In this document: positions 21,629 through 22,291 of the stretch, piece by piece
Numbering within the stretch: position 1 is the first letter of the stretch
How the letters are laid out: each line of letters opens with the position of its first letter
DNA from: Oligoflexaceae bacterium
GTDB lineage: Bacteria > Bdellovibrionota_B > Oligoflexia > Oligoflexales > Oligoflexaceae
Assembly: GCA_947474445.1 (NCBI GenBank)
Contig: CANJJY010000018.1
Span: 1-22,291, forward strand
Length of the DNA stretch: 22,291 nucleotides
Reading direction: 5' to 3'
Notes under the pieces: model-generated
What the model was told of the DNA's origin: nothing
Seen by the model: the letters and a program-made list of their open reading frames with translations, nothing else
Database searches by the model: none
Made by a program: the position numbers and the translations under genes

Positions 21629-22291
21629 ATGGGTGCTGCAAAAGTTTTCGATTTTCCGCAGAGCGGCAAGGACCAGACCGTCGAGGCGCGTGCCAATCAA
21701 TCGACGGTCGCGCGAGCGACGGTGTTCATCAGCCGCGTCACGGTTCGATCGGTTATGATGCGTGAACTCAAAAACTATGGCATAGGAGAATTGAAATTCG
21801 CCGACTCCGTCGAGGAATGTGCGGAAGATATGCAGGCGAATCCCAATAGTATGCTGGTGATCGATTGGGAATTCGGCGAGCAGAAGGTCACGCGTGCCCT
21901 GCGCGCCGCGCAGGGAACCTATCGCCTCGATACGCGGCCCATCTATTTCCTGGCACTTGACGTTTCCGATCGGGTGATAGCCGTCGCGGGGGAGTACAAT
22001 GTCGCTCAAATTCACACGGGCGAGATTTCTCAGGCCCAGATTATTAAAAATCTAGATGAGCTCTTGGTATTCTCACTGACGACCCCCCTCTGTCAGGATA
22101 CTTTCAGAAAAGTCTGCGCGTTGAGAAAAGACGGCGATTGGAAGGCATCGGCCCTGATGATGCACGAGCTCTGTGACGCTGAACCGAGAAACCTCCGGGC
22201 AGCGGTCGAATACGGTTTTGATCTCTGTGAGGCCGGACGGGTAGATGCGGCTGAAAAATGGCTGCGAGACGTTTGCAAGCGCTTTCCCGAA
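21629..22291 (+). CDS. Degenerate receiver-domain protein with TPR (partial)
   Basis: Frame open from ATG 21629 to the window edge (221 codons, 3' end missing). Residues about 28-147 have the alternating pattern of a CheY-like receiver: a first strand TVFISRVTVRS, the central MLVIDWEFG with Asp79 at the phosphorylation position, and PIYFLALDV. The acidic pair after the first strand is missing, the usual Thr/Ser is replaced by Ala109, and the conserved Lys region reads AQIHTGE. It is therefore probably a pseudo-receiver that does not follow normal phosphotransfer. From about 165 a TPR-like helix pair begins (DWKASALMMHELCDAEPRN, then AAVEYGFDLCEAGRVDAAEK), so the protein may continue as a TPR scaffold. 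The ATG has AGGA 8 bases upstream. Cytoplasmic signalling or chemotaxis role is inference. Confidence 0.65.
   Translation, partial: MGAAKVFDFPQSGKDQTVEARANQSTVARATVFISRVTVRSVMMRELKNYGIGELKFADSVEECAEDMQANPNSMLVIDWEFGEQKVTRALRAAQGTYRLDTRPIYFLALDVSDRVIAVAGEYNVAQIHTGEISQAQIIKNLDELLVFSLTTPLCQDTFRKVCALRKDGDWKASALMMHELCDAEPRNLRAAVEYGFDLCEAGRVDAAEKWLRDVCKRFPE

Noticed and set aside
1..22291. CRISPR array, tRNA, rRNA, prophage or intact insertion sequence
   Set aside because: No regularly spaced repeats, cloverleaf pattern, rRNA core sequence, phage structural gene or transposase with terminal repeats was seen on reading.

Overview
The window looks like chromosome from a Gram-negative, envelope-rich bacterium. 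It has an outer-membrane phospholipase, four lipoproteins with clear lipoboxes, Sec signal peptides, periplasmic di-haem cytochrome c and barrel-like proteins. The density of unfamiliar lipoproteins and the receiver/TPR protein suggest a Bdellovibrionota/Oligoflexia-type or deltaproteobacteria-like organism. This is inference; no rRNA, tRNA or taxonomic marker is present.

Layout. Positions 1-2840 hold pldA (outer-membrane phospholipase A1), a reverse-strand pair (a 74-aa two-helix membrane protein and a secreted Cys/Gly-rich protein) and a broken second copy of the pldA 3' region. The pair therefore sits between two diverged direct repeats. Positions 2900-5350 carry two unrelated lipoproteins of unknown function. 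Positions 5540-9100 are a tightly overlapping four-gene operon of unknown envelope proteins: lipoprotein, TPR lipoprotein, a secreted barrel-like protein split by a T8 tract, and a membrane protein. Then come a KDPG aldolase and a large RoxA-like di-haem cytochrome, ending at a strong hairpin shared with the convergent reverse-strand GH13 amylase.

Positions 11767-21187 are all reverse strand: the secreted GH13 alpha-amylase, a small unknown protein with its own promoter and leader hairpin, a DUF420 membrane protein, and an arginine operon read as GNAT acetyltransferase - argC - argD - argF' - argB. The operon is of the Bacteroidota/xanthomonad type, in which acylated ornithine is carbamoylated. 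The GNAT would make N-acyl-glutamate, ArgB phosphorylate it, ArgC reduce it, ArgD transaminate it and ArgF' carbamoylate acylornithine. The deacylase, argG and argH are not in the window. A 2OG-Fe(II) oxygenase lies upstream. At the right edge a forward gene for a degenerate receiver plus TPR protein runs off the end.

Most notable: the arginine operon with Gly at the carbamoyltransferase position that separates acetyl- from succinylornithine enzymes, the GNAT with a four-Cys cluster, the repeat-flanked secreted/membrane gene pair, the unknown overlapping envelope operon with its homopolymer frameshift, and the degenerate receiver protein. No CRISPR array, tRNA, rRNA, intact insertion sequence or phage gene was seen.
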